52,584 bases of DNA from the NCBI GenBank assembly GCA_029261555.1, contig JAJDBB010000043.1, forward strand, positions 1 through 52,584, read 5' to 3'. The translations under genes and the position numbers were made by a program. Below, in pieces: positions 7,056 to 16,547 of the stretch. The number at the start of each line of letters is the position of its first letter. The first letter of the stretch is position 1. The notes under the pieces were generated by a model, which saw nothing but the letters and a program-made list of their open reading frames with translations, was not told the origin of the DNA and did no database searches. The DNA is from Nitrospinaceae bacterium. GTDB lineage: Bacteria > Nitrospinota > Nitrospinia > Nitrospinales > JACRGP01.

Positions 7056-8408
7056 ATGCACGGAAAGAAGAAGCTGACGCTGGAAAATTTCATGCAGGGG
7101 TTAGCGCGCAGGAACCCTCGGCAATTTGAATTCCACCAGGCAGTGGAGGAGGTCGCCGCCTCTGTCATCCCTTACATCCAGCAACATCCGGAATACATTG
7201 AGGCGCGGATTCTGGAGCGCATGACGGAGCCGGACCGCACCATCATTTTCCGCGTGGTGTGGGAGGACGACCAGGGCGGCATCCACGTCAACCGCGGTTA
7301 CCGCGTTCAATTCAACAACGCCATCGGACCCTACAAGGGTGGCCTGCGGTTTCACCCGACGGTAAACCTGAGCATCTTGAAATTCCTGGGCTTCGAGCAA
7401 ACGTTTAAAAACAGCCTCACCACCCTCCCCATGGGCGCCGCAAAAGGCGGAGCCGACTTCAACCCCAAAGGCAAATCCGACCGCGAGGTCATGCGCTTCT
7501 GCCAGTCGTTCATGACGGAATTGAGCCGGCACATCGGTCCCAACGTCGATATTCCCGCAGGCGACCTCGGCGTCGGCTCGCGCGAAATCAGCTACATGTT
7601 TGGACAATACAAGCGCTTGCAAAACGAATTCACCGGGGTCATCACCGGCAAGGCCTTGGAGTACGGCGGGAGTTTTGTGCGCCGCGAGGCGACGGGGTAC
7701 GGATGCGCCTACTTCATGCAACAGATGCTACATCAAAAGGGCGATTCTATCGAAGGCAAAACCTGCGTCGTTTCCGGCTCCGGCAACGTCGCCCAGCACA
7801 CGGCGGAAAAGTTGATCGAACTGGGCGGCAAGGTGATCGCCATGTCCGACACCAGCGGTTTCGTTCACGACCCGGAGGGAATCGATCAGGAAAAGTTGGA
7901 TTTCATTATGGATTTGAAAAATAAAAAACGCGGGAGCCTCTCCGAATACGCCGACAAATTTAAAAACACCCACTATCCGAATAAAAAACCTTGGGACCTG
8001 GCCTGCGACCTGGCCTTTCCCTGCGCCACTCAAAACGAGATCGACGAATGCGCCGCGCTTGAGTTGGTCAAGAACGGTTGCATCGGCGTCGCCGAAGGCG
8101 CCAACATGCCCACCCTGAAGGAAGGCGTCAACGTGTTCCAGGACGCGAAGATTCTTTACGCGCCCGGCAAGGCGTCCAACGCCGGCGGCGTGGCGGTTTC
8201 CGGACTGGAGATGACGCAAAACATCATGCGTCTGAATTGGGACCGCGACGAGTTGGAAGCCCGGCTCAAGGATATCATGCGCCAAATCCACCAGAAATGC
8301 CTGTACTACGGCCAGGAAGACGACGGGCGCATCGACTACGTCCGAGGGGCCAACATAGGTGGATTCAAAAAAGTCGCCGACGCCATGCTCGCCTATGGCG
8401 CGATTTAA
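7056..8408 (+). CDS. gdhA: NADP-type glutamate dehydrogenase
   Basis: 450 aa, the length of the hexameric 50-kDa class. Substrate domain: YKGGLRFHPTVNLSILKFLG, PMGAAKGGADFNPKGKSD with the catalytic Lys, DIPAGDLGVGSREISYMFGQY. Coenzyme domain: Rossmann motif CVVSGSGNVAQHTAEKLIEL. Later LACDLAFPCATQNEID and ANMPTLKEGV fit the family. It catalyses reductive amination of 2-oxoglutarate, so it assimilates ammonium when that is plentiful. ATG at 7056 follows GAGAGGCG; an in-frame ATG at 7092 is an alternative. NADP preference is inferred from family resemblance. Confidence 0.96.
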   Translation: MHGKKKLTLENFMQGLARRNPRQFEFHQAVEEVAASVIPYIQQHPEYIEARILERMTEPDRTIIFRVVWEDDQGGIHVNRGYRVQFNNAIGPYKGGLRFHPTVNLSILKFLGFEQTFKNSLTTLPMGAAKGGADFNPKGKSDREVMRFCQSFMTELSRHIGPNVDIPAGDLGVGSREISYMFGQYKRLQNEFTGVITGKALEYGGSFVRREATGYGCAYFMQQMLHQKGDSIEGKTCVVSGSGNVAQHTAEKLIELGGKVIAMSDTSGFVHDPEGIDQEKLDFIMDLKNKKRGSLSEYADKFKNTHYPNKKPWDLACDLAFPCATQNEIDECAALELVKNGCIGVAEGANMPTLKEGVNVFQDAKILYAPGKASNAGGVAVSGLEMTQNIMRLNWDRDELEARLKDIMRQIHQKCLYYGQEDDGRIDYVRGANIGGFKKVADAMLAYGAI

Positions 8409-8440
8409 CGCGCCGCACCTTCAACCGTGCCGACTCTCCC

Positions 8441-9847
8441 ATGAAACCGGCTCTTCTCTCCCTCCAGATAGTTTTCCTGCTAACCACCTTTGCATTGGGC
8501 GAAGCGTCCGCCAAGCCGCCGGAACCCCCGCCCTACAATCAGCTCCGCTACGAAGAGAACTACGAGTATCTGAAAAATCCGGAATTAAAAACCGGCCCAC
8601 TCGATTCGATCAAATACATCCCTCTCGGCAAAAACGGAAAAACCTGGCTGACGCTCGGCGGGGAAACCCGGCAACATTTCGAGTTCATCGACAATAACAA
8701 CTGGGGCGCGGGAACGCAGGACGACGACGGCTACTGGCTCCAGCGCTACATGCTCCACGGAGACCTACATCTGGGCGAGAACCTGCGCGCTTTCGCCCAG
8801 TTCAAAAGTAATTTTGAAGCGGGGCGACGCGGCGGACCCCGCGCCGTGGACCAAGACGATTTCGATCTGCACCAGGCCTTCGTCGATTACCGAATGAGGA
8901 TCGGGCCGAACGCTTCATTGACGTTGCGTCCGGGACGGCAGGAGATCATTTTCGGTTCGCGCCGCTTCATCAATTACCGCGAGCGGCCCAACGTGCGCTT
9001 CAGCCAGGACGGACTGCGCCTGAATCTCAAAACTACGCGCTGGGACGTGAGCGCCGTAGCCGCGCGTCCCGTCGAGGTCGACCCCGGGGTTTTCGACGAC
9101 GACGGCGAGGACCGGCAAGCCTTCTGGAGCTTGTACTCCGTTCGCAAGGATCTGCCCATGCCCTTTCCCGCCAACGGGGATTTCTATTACATGGGAATCG
9201 AGAGAGAGCGGGCGGTCTTCGACCAAGGCGTCGCGGACGAGTTCCGGCACGCAATAGGGACGCGCCTGTGGGGCAAGGCGCGGGGATGGGATTACAACTT
9301 CGAGTTCATTTACCAGTTCGGAACCTTCGGCGCGGCGGATATCAAAGCCTGGACCGCCGCCTCCAATACCGGCTACACGATTCCGATCAAAACCTGTTCC
9401 ATTCGACTCAGTCTGCGCGCCGAAGCCATGAGCGGCGACGACGACCCAACGGATTCCGAACTCAACACCTTCAATCCGTTCTTCCCGCGCGGCAAACACA
9501 TCAGCCAACTCGCCGCCTCCGGCCTGATGAATCAGATTTATCTCAAACCTCAACTGGATTTTAAATTCGGCAAACCCTGGTCGCTCACGGTGGGCAATCT
9601 TTTTCTATGGCGGCAGAGCGCGGACGACGGATTGTACAGCATCGGCAACGGACTGCTTAGAACCGGCGCGTCGAGCGACAAGTTATACGTCGGCCATCAG
9701 CCGGAAGTGGAACTGAAATGGCAGGTCAACCGCCACCTCGCGTGGAAGGCGACGTTCAACTACTTTTTCGCCGGACCGTTTTTGAGGGAAACCCCGCCCT
9801 CCGGCGACATCACCTACCTCGGCTCCATGGCCACGTTTGTTTTTTAG
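8441..9847 (+). CDS. Alginate-export-type outer membrane porin
   Basis: 468 aa from the ATG at 8441, 32 bp after gdhA. A longer open frame exists back to 8078, but it lies inside gdhA and lacks a signal peptide. Residues 1-23 (MKPALLSLQIVFLLTTFALG) are a signal peptide. The rest is a chain of amphipathic strands typical of the alginate_exp barrel family: LTLGGETRQHFEFIDN, LTLRPGRQEIIFGSRRFINY, FSQDGLRLNL, WDVSAVAARPVE. It ends in YLGSMATFVF with a terminal aromatic, the usual outer-membrane targeting signal. Substrate is not known; the family is broadly used for carbohydrate or anion passage. The short gap hints at co-transcription with gdhA. Confidence 0.8.
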   Translation: MKPALLSLQIVFLLTTFALGEASAKPPEPPPYNQLRYEENYEYLKNPELKTGPLDSIKYIPLGKNGKTWLTLGGETRQHFEFIDNNNWGAGTQDDDGYWLQRYMLHGDLHLGENLRAFAQFKSNFEAGRRGGPRAVDQDDFDLHQAFVDYRMRIGPNASLTLRPGRQEIIFGSRRFINYRERPNVRFSQDGLRLNLKTTRWDVSAVAARPVEVDPGVFDDDGEDRQAFWSLYSVRKDLPMPFPANGDFYYMGIERERAVFDQGVADEFRHAIGTRLWGKARGWDYNFEFIYQFGTFGAADIKAWTAASNTGYTIPIKTCSIRLSLRAEAMSGDDDPTDSELNTFNPFFPRGKHISQLAASGLMNQIYLKPQLDFKFGKPWSLTVGNLFLWRQSADDGLYSIGNGLLRTGASSDKLYVGHQPEVELKWQVNRHLAWKATFNYFFAGPFLRETPPSGDITYLGSMATFVF

Positions 9848-9912
9848 CCTCCCTGGCAATCCGAAACCAAGCCGCAAAAAAAAAGAAAGCGAAAATTAAT
9901 GTAAAAATTAAT

Positions 9913-9940
9913 TTCGACTTTCCATTATTTTGGGTAGAAT
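9913..9940 (+). promoter_or_regulatory. Sigma70-like promoter upstream of the 1105-aa gene
   Basis: TTCGAC (9913-9918) and TAGAAT (9935-9940) lie 16 bp apart in an AT-rich stretch 40 bp before the ATG at 9981. Motif match only. Confidence 0.4.
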
Positions 9941-9980
9941 AGAGGGTATGCCGTAATCCAAAAAAACTTCGGAGGATTCC

Positions 9981-12900
9981 ATGAGTCGTAGGTTGATAGT
10001 CATTCTCCTCATTGGCGCGGCGGCAATTGGTTGGGTCTACCTGGCTCCGCCTTTATCCCAAGCTCAAAAGTTCAACATCCGCCAGGTGGCCGCCAAAATC
10101 CCCGGCCTCCAGCAAATCGCCTCGCCAAACATTACCACCGTTTCCTCTATAAGGATTGACAACCAATTTCCAAGTTTCGTAATTGTTCCGGCTGTGGATT
10201 TGCTCCGCTATAAGAATGCGGCGTATCGCCTCAAACCTGACCGCCGCTTCCTTTCAGCATTGGAACGTTTAGAGGTTTTTTTTAGCGGCTCCTCCAACGA
10301 GATTTCGGCAAAGTTTGAAAATAACCGCTGGAGCGTTCGCTCAAAAAATTCCCTCCTGGGGATTGTGCCAACCGACGATACGGTTCTGGGCGAGGTGCCC
10401 GAGCTTCCAGATTTCGATGATTTTATGAAGCTGTTAGTTCGTCGGGTTCAAACCCTGAACGCGGAATTCCCCCTTAATCTGCAAAAAAGTTCCGTAGGCT
10501 ATCCGGAAATCAAAAAGAAGCTGGACGAATTTTTTTCACCGTCCATGTTCTCCCTCGGCCGTGAGATAAACAAACTATGGGAGTCCGGAAACCGCGATCC
10601 CGCGCTTCTGTATTACTCGGCGAAGGCCCTTACAAATCTCCAGTTTCAGCTCATGGACCGGTTAGAAACCTCCGATGAGGTGGGCGCGCAAGCTCTGGCT
10701 ATGGTCGCTCTCGCCAAAGTCCTGAGCGGAAAAAATACCGACCGGGTGGAATGTCTGTTGGCGGAAGCCATGGATTACGACGGTCACGCCGGGAGATTGG
10801 CAGAATCTTTTTCTAAATCCGATCCACTTCGCGCTTATGTGCTCCGAGACGACCAAAGCTTGAAACAACTTGCTATACAAAACCAGGACATGTCTACGCG
10901 GTACTTGTTGGCCACCCGTCTCGCACATTTGGGGAAACTTGAACCTTGGATAGACTGGATGCAAAAGGCGTTTGGCGATCAAGAGATTTCTATTTCAATT
11001 TTGAAAACCGGATTAGAAATAGACTCTTTCAGTCTTGGTCGTAGTTTTCCCGCAGAAATGCGCGCGCATATTCTTTTGGCTCTGAGCCGGGAAAGGGAAA
11101 ATGCCCCTCTGGACCTTAAGAAAGAGGTGATAAAAGTTGTCCTTCAAAACTCAGCTTATTATCAAGTCCTGCAGAGAGCTATGAAAATGGACGGTGATTC
11201 CCTGGCGGCGACTTCTCAAAAATTTGAATCAAGCCTAAACTCTCTAGCAGGAAGCTACGACGGATCTTTCATGCCGGCAGAAATTCACCGAGCCTTTTAC
11301 GAAGCCTATTTTTATTCTACCCTCTATATCGAGGGACTCAATATTTTGGACAACCGAGGGAACCTTGAAGGCGCACAGCTTTACTACACCAACATCAAAG
11401 GATTGAACGCCGCGGGTGAGAACCGGTTGAAATCTGCAGTGACGCAGGCAGTCTCTTTTGTAAAAGATAAGGCAACGTCTATTATTGGCTCCGGCCTTTC
11501 AGTGGGAGGGACAAAAAAGTATATTTCTCAAACAATAAGTTCAGTCATAAACATTAACCCGGTTAACGAGGATCTCCTGCTATGGTTCGAACACCTTGTG
11601 ATTTCCCAAAACGGGACCAATAATCTCGACGATCTTGTAGCGGACTTGGGCGAGCGCGCTAGCTTGAGCGGAGAAGCATTGAAACGAACATTTAAGGAAG
11701 CCAACCGGTACTTCCGACCGATGGACCCTGCTCAAGCCCTGGGAGTCAAACGGATGGCGTTCCGCATGGACACGCGACCTCTGCATAAGAATATATTGGC
11801 GGGCGCCTTACATTTCAAATTGTACGACCTTCATCTTTCCGACAAGTTATACCAAAGCGTCTTTGAGACCAGCCCGCGGCATTTCGATTATACGGAGACC
11901 TGGTACCGCAAATTTACTGGGAACTCCTCGCGTCTTAAAGAAATAATCCATTCGCCAAACTGGGAGTTTGACACACGCGTCCAGGCCCTGGGCTATCTGG
12001 AAAAATTAATGTCTAAACCCCCAAAAATAATTAAAAACGAATATAAAAAACTGATTGCTGAAGATCCTGATAGTTGGTACGCCTCGAAAATGTTTGCAAA
12101 GTATTTGATTGAACAAAAATCACATTCGGAGGCGCGCAAGGTCGTACAAGCCTGGCTGAAGCGAGAGGTTCCAACTCTTGGGTTGGAAAATACCATTGCC
12201 TTGAATCTGGTCGCAGAGACCTATTATGAAGAAGGTAGATATAAGGAAGGTTGGAAGGTAGCCTCCCGGCTTATCAAAGGCGAGCAGGGGGGATCGTTTA
12301 GAATTGGAGCTCTTCTTTTAGATAAGTTGGGGGAAAAGAAAAAAGCTGAAAAGATCTGGCAACACTACCTTCAGCGTTATCCACATCAAAAGAAAGCCGT
12401 GGCGAATTATGCCGAGTTTTTGTGGCGGGAGGGTCGTTATGAGGACGCTGGAATTCTGGTGCGAAAGGAAAAACCTCATTTATCCGCCTGGACTTTTCAA
12501 TTTAAAATCGCGACAAAATTCGCTAAGGTTTTCGCCGACCAACCCGCCGAAAAAGGCATAGAGGCGTTTTCATTTATAAATCGCGGCTTGCTTCCCACTG
12601 AACAGGAATTTTTTATCTACCCTCTGTTCCGCAGGGGAAATCCTGAATTAGCATACCGGTTGGAATCCAAATTGCGTCGGGGCGGTATCGGTCAAATTGA
12701 CCTCAATCTGAATGCCTACCGCTTTCTTATCGCCTGGAAAGGGAAGGAAGCTGCCTCAACCTGGATTCGAAATGCGACGCCCCCAGGCTCGTATAACAAT
12801 GTAGGGACCGTGGCATTCGGCAAAACGGAATACGATTTGTTGTGGTCGCTGAGTAAATCACCCGATCAATTTACCTGGTTGATGCGCGCCGCCGCGTCGC

Positions 12901-13298
12901 TGAAATATGAAAAAATTTCCGAACGCGAACGCGGGTTCTTAATGCGCTACTACAAGAGCGGGGGAATGGGTGGATACTACGATAAGCTAGGCCAGTACTT
13001 GCTAGGATTGGCGACAAAGGAAGAAGCTCTAATGGTTCTCGACACGCCCAAGAAAGTTTGCGAGGGCGCGTTTTACTTCGGCTACAAGGCCCATGTTGAA
13101 AAACGCTATGGCGAGGCAATCGATTGGTACCGCATCGTAATTGAAACAGGGCTGACCCATAACGGCGAATACCATTGGGCTGGCAACTCTTTGTATCACC
13201 TTTGGGCGGAGGAGGTTTCCCTGTCGCGTTTGAAAGATATCGAAGACGTCTGGGATATCCAAAGCCCGAAAAAGCTGGCGCGCCGCGAGGAGGGGTAA
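9981..13298 (+). CDS. Large exported helical repeat (TPR-like) protein, unknown function
   Basis: 1105 aa from an ATG preceded by GGAGGATTCC. Residues 5-28 (LIVILLIGAAAIGWVYLAPP) form a signal anchor or signal peptide. The remainder is alpha-helical. TPR-like pairs are readable near 740-870 (LNLVAETYYEEGRYKEGWKV, LLLDKLGEKKKAEKIWQHYL, AVANYAEFLWREGRYEDAGI) and near the end (KRYGEAIDWYRIVIETG). I recognise no catalytic motif. By eye it is richer in A/T and in non-preferred codons than flanking genes, which may mean horizontal origin or weak selection. It is flanked by a porin and a membrane aminopropyltransferase-like gene, giving no clear pathway. A periplasmic scaffold role is plausible, not shown. 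Confidence 0.7.
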   Translation: MSRRLIVILLIGAAAIGWVYLAPPLSQAQKFNIRQVAAKIPGLQQIASPNITTVSSIRIDNQFPSFVIVPAVDLLRYKNAAYRLKPDRRFLSALERLEVFFSGSSNEISAKFENNRWSVRSKNSLLGIVPTDDTVLGEVPELPDFDDFMKLLVRRVQTLNAEFPLNLQKSSVGYPEIKKKLDEFFSPSMFSLGREINKLWESGNRDPALLYYSAKALTNLQFQLMDRLETSDEVGAQALAMVALAKVLSGKNTDRVECLLAEAMDYDGHAGRLAESFSKSDPLRAYVLRDDQSLKQLAIQNQDMSTRYLLATRLAHLGKLEPWIDWMQKAFGDQEISISILKTGLEIDSFSLGRSFPAEMRAHILLALSRERENAPLDLKKEVIKVVLQNSAYYQVLQRAMKMDGDSLAATSQKFESSLNSLAGSYDGSFMPAEIHRAFYEAYFYSTLYIEGLNILDNRGNLEGAQLYYTNIKGLNAAGENRLKSAVTQAVSFVKDKATSIIGSGLSVGGTKKYISQTISSVININPVNEDLLLWFEHLVISQNGTNNLDDLVADLGERASLSGEALKRTFKEANRYFRPMDPAQALGVKRMAFRMDTRPLHKNILAGALHFKLYDLHLSDKLYQSVFETSPRHFDYTETWYRKFTGNSSRLKEIIHSPNWEFDTRVQALGYLEKLMSKPPKIIKNEYKKLIAEDPDSWYASKMFAKYLIEQKSHSEARKVVQAWLKREVPTLGLENTIALNLVAETYYEEGRYKEGWKVASRLIKGEQGGSFRIGALLLDKLGEKKKAEKIWQHYLQRYPHQKKAVANYAEFLWREGRYEDAGILVRKEKPHLSAWTFQFKIATKFAKVFADQPAEKGIEAFSFINRGLLPTEQEFFIYPLFRRGNPELAYRLESKLRRGGIGQIDLNLNAYRFLIAWKGKEAASTWIRNATPPGSYNNVGTVAFGKTEYDLLWSLSKSPDQFTWLMRAAASLKYEKISERERGFLMRYYKSGGMGGYYDKLGQYLLGLATKEEALMVLDTPKKVCEGAFYFGYKAHVEKRYGEAIDWYRIVIETGLTHNGEYHWAGNSLYHLWAEEVSLSRLKDIEDVWDIQSPKKLARREEG

Positions 13299-13480
13299 CC
13301 CCTGCGGGTAAAGTTTGAGATGCAAGCCCGCCCAAGCTCCCAGCGCTTTCCCGAAATAATTTGCGGCTTCGCTTCCTGGCTTCCCGGTTGTCGGTTGACA
13401 GCGGTTTGTTGACCGTTGACAATATAAGGAAGACATTCCAATCGACAATCTACTGGCCCTGGCGCCTGCGCCAGCGGCGC
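13292..13480. repeat. Half repeat plus GC palindromes before the spermidine-synthase-like gene
   Basis: Starts with GGGGTAACCCC at the stop of the preceding gene, then GTTTGAGATGCAAGC, matching the right half of the repeat family. It ends with the palindrome CTGGCGCCTGCGCCAG (13459-13474). Between lie two copies of a GGTTGACAGCGG / GTTGACCGTTGAC-like motif. Confidence 0.55.
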
Positions 13481-13524
13481 CATTTTTAAAACCGCTCTGC
13501 AACTTCCGAAAGCGCCCTTCCTGA

Positions 13525-15690
13525 ATGGTTCTCGATAAAAACTCCCAATCCATTTTTTCCCGCGACTCCGTAAAACTCTTTCTCTGCGGCGCCGCGGTTT
13601 TGTATTTCGAACTCGTCCTCATCCGCTGGATGGGATCCTGCATCCGCATCGTTTCCTACTTCAGTAATTTCATTCTGGTCTCCGCGTTCCTCGGCTTGGG
13701 CGCGGGCGCGTTGTTGGCGAAAAAAAATTTCAACCTCGGCAAATACATCGTTCCCGCCGTATGTTTTTGTTTATTCTTCGCGCCCTTGCTCGGCCTGTTT
13801 GGCAATTATAACCCGGACAGCGATCTGGAGTATTTGTGGATCGGCGGCGTCCGCGGCCCGGTGGAGCAGTCCGTGGACACGTTTCTGGGCATGCAGTTCA
13901 ATACCATATTGCCGTTCTGGATTGTGCTGACACCCTGCTTCCTCGTCAACGCCGGAGTATTTTTAATTTTCGGGCAGATGCTGGGAATCATGTTTCAAAA
14001 ACTACCGCCGCTCAAGGCCTATTCCCTGGAAATCGCCGGAAGCGTGTTAGGCATACTGTTATTCGGAGCCATGTCGCTTTGGGAATTCTCGCCCACCGCC
14101 TGGTTCGTCGTCGGGTTCATCCTGCTCTTTTGTGTGGTCGATTTTGATCGCAAGGTTTTTGCCGCGTCCGCCCTGTGCTGTTTGGCCGTTCTTGCTTCAT
14201 GCTGGGATTTTGAAAAGAAATTTATTTGGTCGCCCTACTATAAAATCAAAATATTTCCCTTCAGGACGTTGGCCGACCCTGGCAACAAAAACCTGCAGAC
14301 GTTTAAGGAACCTTTCGGTTTCAAGCTGGTGGTGAACAACGATTATCATCAGATGATCGTAAATTTGTCCGCGGAGCGAAATCTGGACAAAGAGCACGAC
14401 TTTTTTAAATCCTGGCGCCTGCTCTACGATTATCCCTTGAGAAATTACGCCGGACCGGAGGAAGGACCGATCCTGATCCTGGCCGGGGGGACCGGCAACG
14501 ACGTGAGCGCCGCCCTGCGCAACACCAAGGCGCAGATCGACGTCGTCGAGATCGACCCCAATATCCTTGAGCTGGGAAAAATATTTCATCCGGAAGCCCC
14601 CTACGCGAACCCGCGCGTGCATGTGTTCAACGACGACGCCCGATCTTACATCGCCCGTGCCGAAAAGAAGTACGCGGCGATCGTGTACGGCTTTTTGGAC
14701 AGCCACACCCTGTTGTCGTCGTTCTCGTCCGTGCGGCTGGACAATTTCGTCTACACCCAGGAAGCCATGCGCCAGGCGAAGAATATTCTGGAGCCCGGCG
14801 GGAAAATTTATTTGACCTTCGCTACAAACCGCCCCTGGATTCACTTGCGCCTGATACACCTGCTGGATTCGGTTTTCGATTTCCCTACTCAGGTCCACGC
14901 CGAATCAAAATACAACTACAGCAACGGCATGATCTATGAAAACGGAAAAGCGCCCGCCTCTATGCAACCCGCCGAACGGAAGATCGACCCTTTGGCGGAA
15001 AAGGTCAAACTGTCCACCGACGACTGGCCCTTTCTGTACATGAAAGAACCGAGCCTCCCCGCGCATTACGTAATTTTTATTTGTATGGCCCTCGCGCTGA
15101 GTTTTTCCGCGCTCTGGTTGTTGCCAAAAAACGAACGGAGCATAAACTTTAAATATTTTTTCATGGGCGCCGGATTTTTCCTTGTCGAAACCGGCAACAT
15201 CGTGAAACTTTCCTTACTGTACGGGTCCACTTGGGTGGTCAACGTCACCGTGTTCACCGGCGTGCTGGTATTCATTCTACTGGGTAACCTGGTCAGCACA
15301 TGGATCAAGGGAGAACCGTATCACCGGCTGTTCCTGTTTCTATTCGGCTCCGCCGCCGCTTCTTATTTCGTCGCGCCGGCGGAACTGTTGACCGTCGCCT
15401 CGCCAGGATTGCAGGCCGTCGCGGCGGTCGCGCTGTTTCTCGGGCCCATATTTTTCGCGAGCCTGATATTTGCCAAGCTCATCGCCAGAGAACCAAAACT
15501 GTATGAGGCTTACGGTTCCAACCTGCTGGGGGCCATGGTTGGCGGAGCGGCGGAGTACCTGTCGATCCTCATGGGATTCAGGTTTCTGACCATCGCCGCC
15601 GTCGTCTTTTATTTTCTGGCGTACCTGTGCATCCAACGATTCGCCGGGCAGACGCCCGGCCAGCGAGACGCTGGACTCAGTAGGAGCTGA
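13525..15690 (+). CDS. Membrane-embedded spermidine synthase-like protein
   Basis: 721 aa. Residues 10-230 hold about six to seven hydrophobic helices (VKLFLCGAAVLYFELVLIRW starts the first). A Rossmann methyltransferase or aminopropyltransferase core follows at about 310-450: ILILAGGTGNDVSAALR (SAM-type glycine loop), IDVVEIDPNILELGK (acidic residue binding the ribose), FNDDARSYI and YGFLDSHTLLSSFSS. A second set of helices occupies 510-710. Such membrane SpeE-like proteins are common but their substrate is generally unknown; the Asp pair for polyamine binding is not clear here. The last ten residues, GQRDAGLSRS, are encoded by the dispersed repeat, so the true C-terminus may have been overwritten. 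The start lacks a good ribosome site. Confidence 0.8.
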   Translation: MVLDKNSQSIFSRDSVKLFLCGAAVLYFELVLIRWMGSCIRIVSYFSNFILVSAFLGLGAGALLAKKNFNLGKYIVPAVCFCLFFAPLLGLFGNYNPDSDLEYLWIGGVRGPVEQSVDTFLGMQFNTILPFWIVLTPCFLVNAGVFLIFGQMLGIMFQKLPPLKAYSLEIAGSVLGILLFGAMSLWEFSPTAWFVVGFILLFCVVDFDRKVFAASALCCLAVLASCWDFEKKFIWSPYYKIKIFPFRTLADPGNKNLQTFKEPFGFKLVVNNDYHQMIVNLSAERNLDKEHDFFKSWRLLYDYPLRNYAGPEEGPILILAGGTGNDVSAALRNTKAQIDVVEIDPNILELGKIFHPEAPYANPRVHVFNDDARSYIARAEKKYAAIVYGFLDSHTLLSSFSSVRLDNFVYTQEAMRQAKNILEPGGKIYLTFATNRPWIHLRLIHLLDSVFDFPTQVHAESKYNYSNGMIYENGKAPASMQPAERKIDPLAEKVKLSTDDWPFLYMKEPSLPAHYVIFICMALALSFSALWLLPKNERSINFKYFFMGAGFFLVETGNIVKLSLLYGSTWVVNVTVFTGVLVFILLGNLVSTWIKGEPYHRLFLFLFGSAAASYFVAPAELLTVASPGLQAVAAVALFLGPIFFASLIFAKLIAREPKLYEAYGSNLLGAMVGGAAEYLSILMGFRFLTIAAVVFYFLAYLCIQRFAGQTPGQRDAGLSRS
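15650..15690. repeat. Repeat fragment forming the 3' end of the gene
   Basis: GGGCAGACGCCC-like stem followed by the palindrome CCAGCGAGACGCTGG (15660-15674) and ACTCAGTAGGAGCTG, the left end of the family body. It is translated in frame as GQRDAGLSRS. Confidence 0.7.
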
Positions 15691-15737
15691 TTATTGGGGA
15701 GCGTTGCGCTACGGAACGCGACCGGGGAAATATTGAT

Positions 15738-15953
15738 ATGGTTTTAGGAAAAATAACTTTTGGAATATTAGTCGCGAGTATGGTTGCCGGTTGTACGAGC
15801 GACAGCGGTTGGTGGAAACGGACCGCTTACGAAACCAATCAAGGCTATCGTCAAAATCAGTGCGCGAAGAATCCCGTCACCCTCTGCCCGGAGCGGGAAA
15901 GCTACGACGACTACCAAAAAAAAAGCGCCGCGGTTTTAAAAGAAGAAAGGTGA
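15738..15953 (+). CDS. Small lipoprotein
   Basis: 71 aa. The N-terminus MVLGKITFGILVASMVAGC ends in a lipobox (VAGC), so Cys19 should be acylated after cleavage by signal peptidase II. The mature part is about 50 residues, polar, with one possible disulfide (QCAKNPVTLCPERE). No family recognised. It lies 47 bp after the spermidine-synthase-like gene on the same strand. Confidence 0.65.
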   Translation: MVLGKITFGILVASMVAGCTSDSGWWKRTAYETNQGYRQNQCAKNPVTLCPERESYDDYQKKSAAVLKEER

Positions 15954-16014
15954 GTCTGGAGCGGAAACAAAACCTTCAATCGCGACAGATCAGAAGGATC
16001 CCTGCCGTCCGAGG

Positions 16015-16443
16015 TCAAGGAATGTTTGGTTTCACTCCCGTCGGTCCCTGCTTGAACCGATAGTTGGTGTTCTCCTTGATGTAAGCCAGCAAGTCGTCGT
16101 AACTTTTAAAGTGTTCCGACCAGCCGTAATCCTCGCTTGTGTATTCGCAATTTGTCGTACTGTGTTCCTTGCAGATGTATGGCCGAGTCTCGTAAATCCC
16201 ACACTGGTTGTTGTCCTGTAAAAAATTGCAACGCGTGTGAATCATGATGTGCCACTTTTTCCGGTAGATATACATCGAGACCTGTTCGTGCGCAAGTTTC
16301 CACAGGTAGCTTTCATAATCCTTGCGAGAACCCGGCTCGTCGATTTCAAACGCGAAATAGGTGCAACATTTTGCGGGGAGGCATTTGGAGCATTGGTCCG
16401 AATCGTTGTCCGGATCAAAAACTATTTTTTGTTTCTTCGCCAT
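16015..16443 (-). CDS. YkgJ-type cysteine-cluster protein
   Basis: 142 aa. Cysteines are arranged as in the zinc- or iron-chelating CxxCxxCC family: SDQCSKCLPAKCCTYF near the N-terminus, RCNFLQDNNQCGIYETRPYIC in the middle and TTNCEY after it. It probably binds Zn or an Fe-S cluster in the cytoplasm; the biochemical role of the family is not settled. The ATG at 16443 has GATTCC upstream, a weak ribosome site. It stands alone, with a repeat element between it and the radical SAM gene upstream. Confidence 0.8.
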   Translation of the reverse strand: MAKKQKIVFDPDNDSDQCSKCLPAKCCTYFAFEIDEPGSRKDYESYLWKLAHEQVSMYIYRKKWHIMIHTRCNFLQDNNQCGIYETRPYICKEHSTTNCEYTSEDYGWSEHFKSYDDLLAYIKENTNYRFKQGPTGVKPNIP

Positions 16444-16547
16444 TTGGGAATCCTGTTAAAAACGGTTGGGAATTTCTTGACGCGCAACAACCAGGCCGCG
16501 TCGCGGAAACCAATTATGCCAGCAAATCTTCCCGCGCCAAAGAAAAA

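Noticed and set aside
7101-8291. Long ORFs on the minus strand opposite gdhA (206 and 187 aa)
   Set aside because: They lie wholly within gdhA, have no recognisable domain and mirror its codon pattern.
8078-8440. N-terminal extension of the alginate-export-type porin
   Set aside because: It is gdhA read out of frame; the ATG at 8441 opens a proper signal peptide.
13029-13649. 206-aa minus ORF across the junction of two plus-strand genes
   Set aside because: Antisense to strong coding sequence and a repeat; no domain or start signal.
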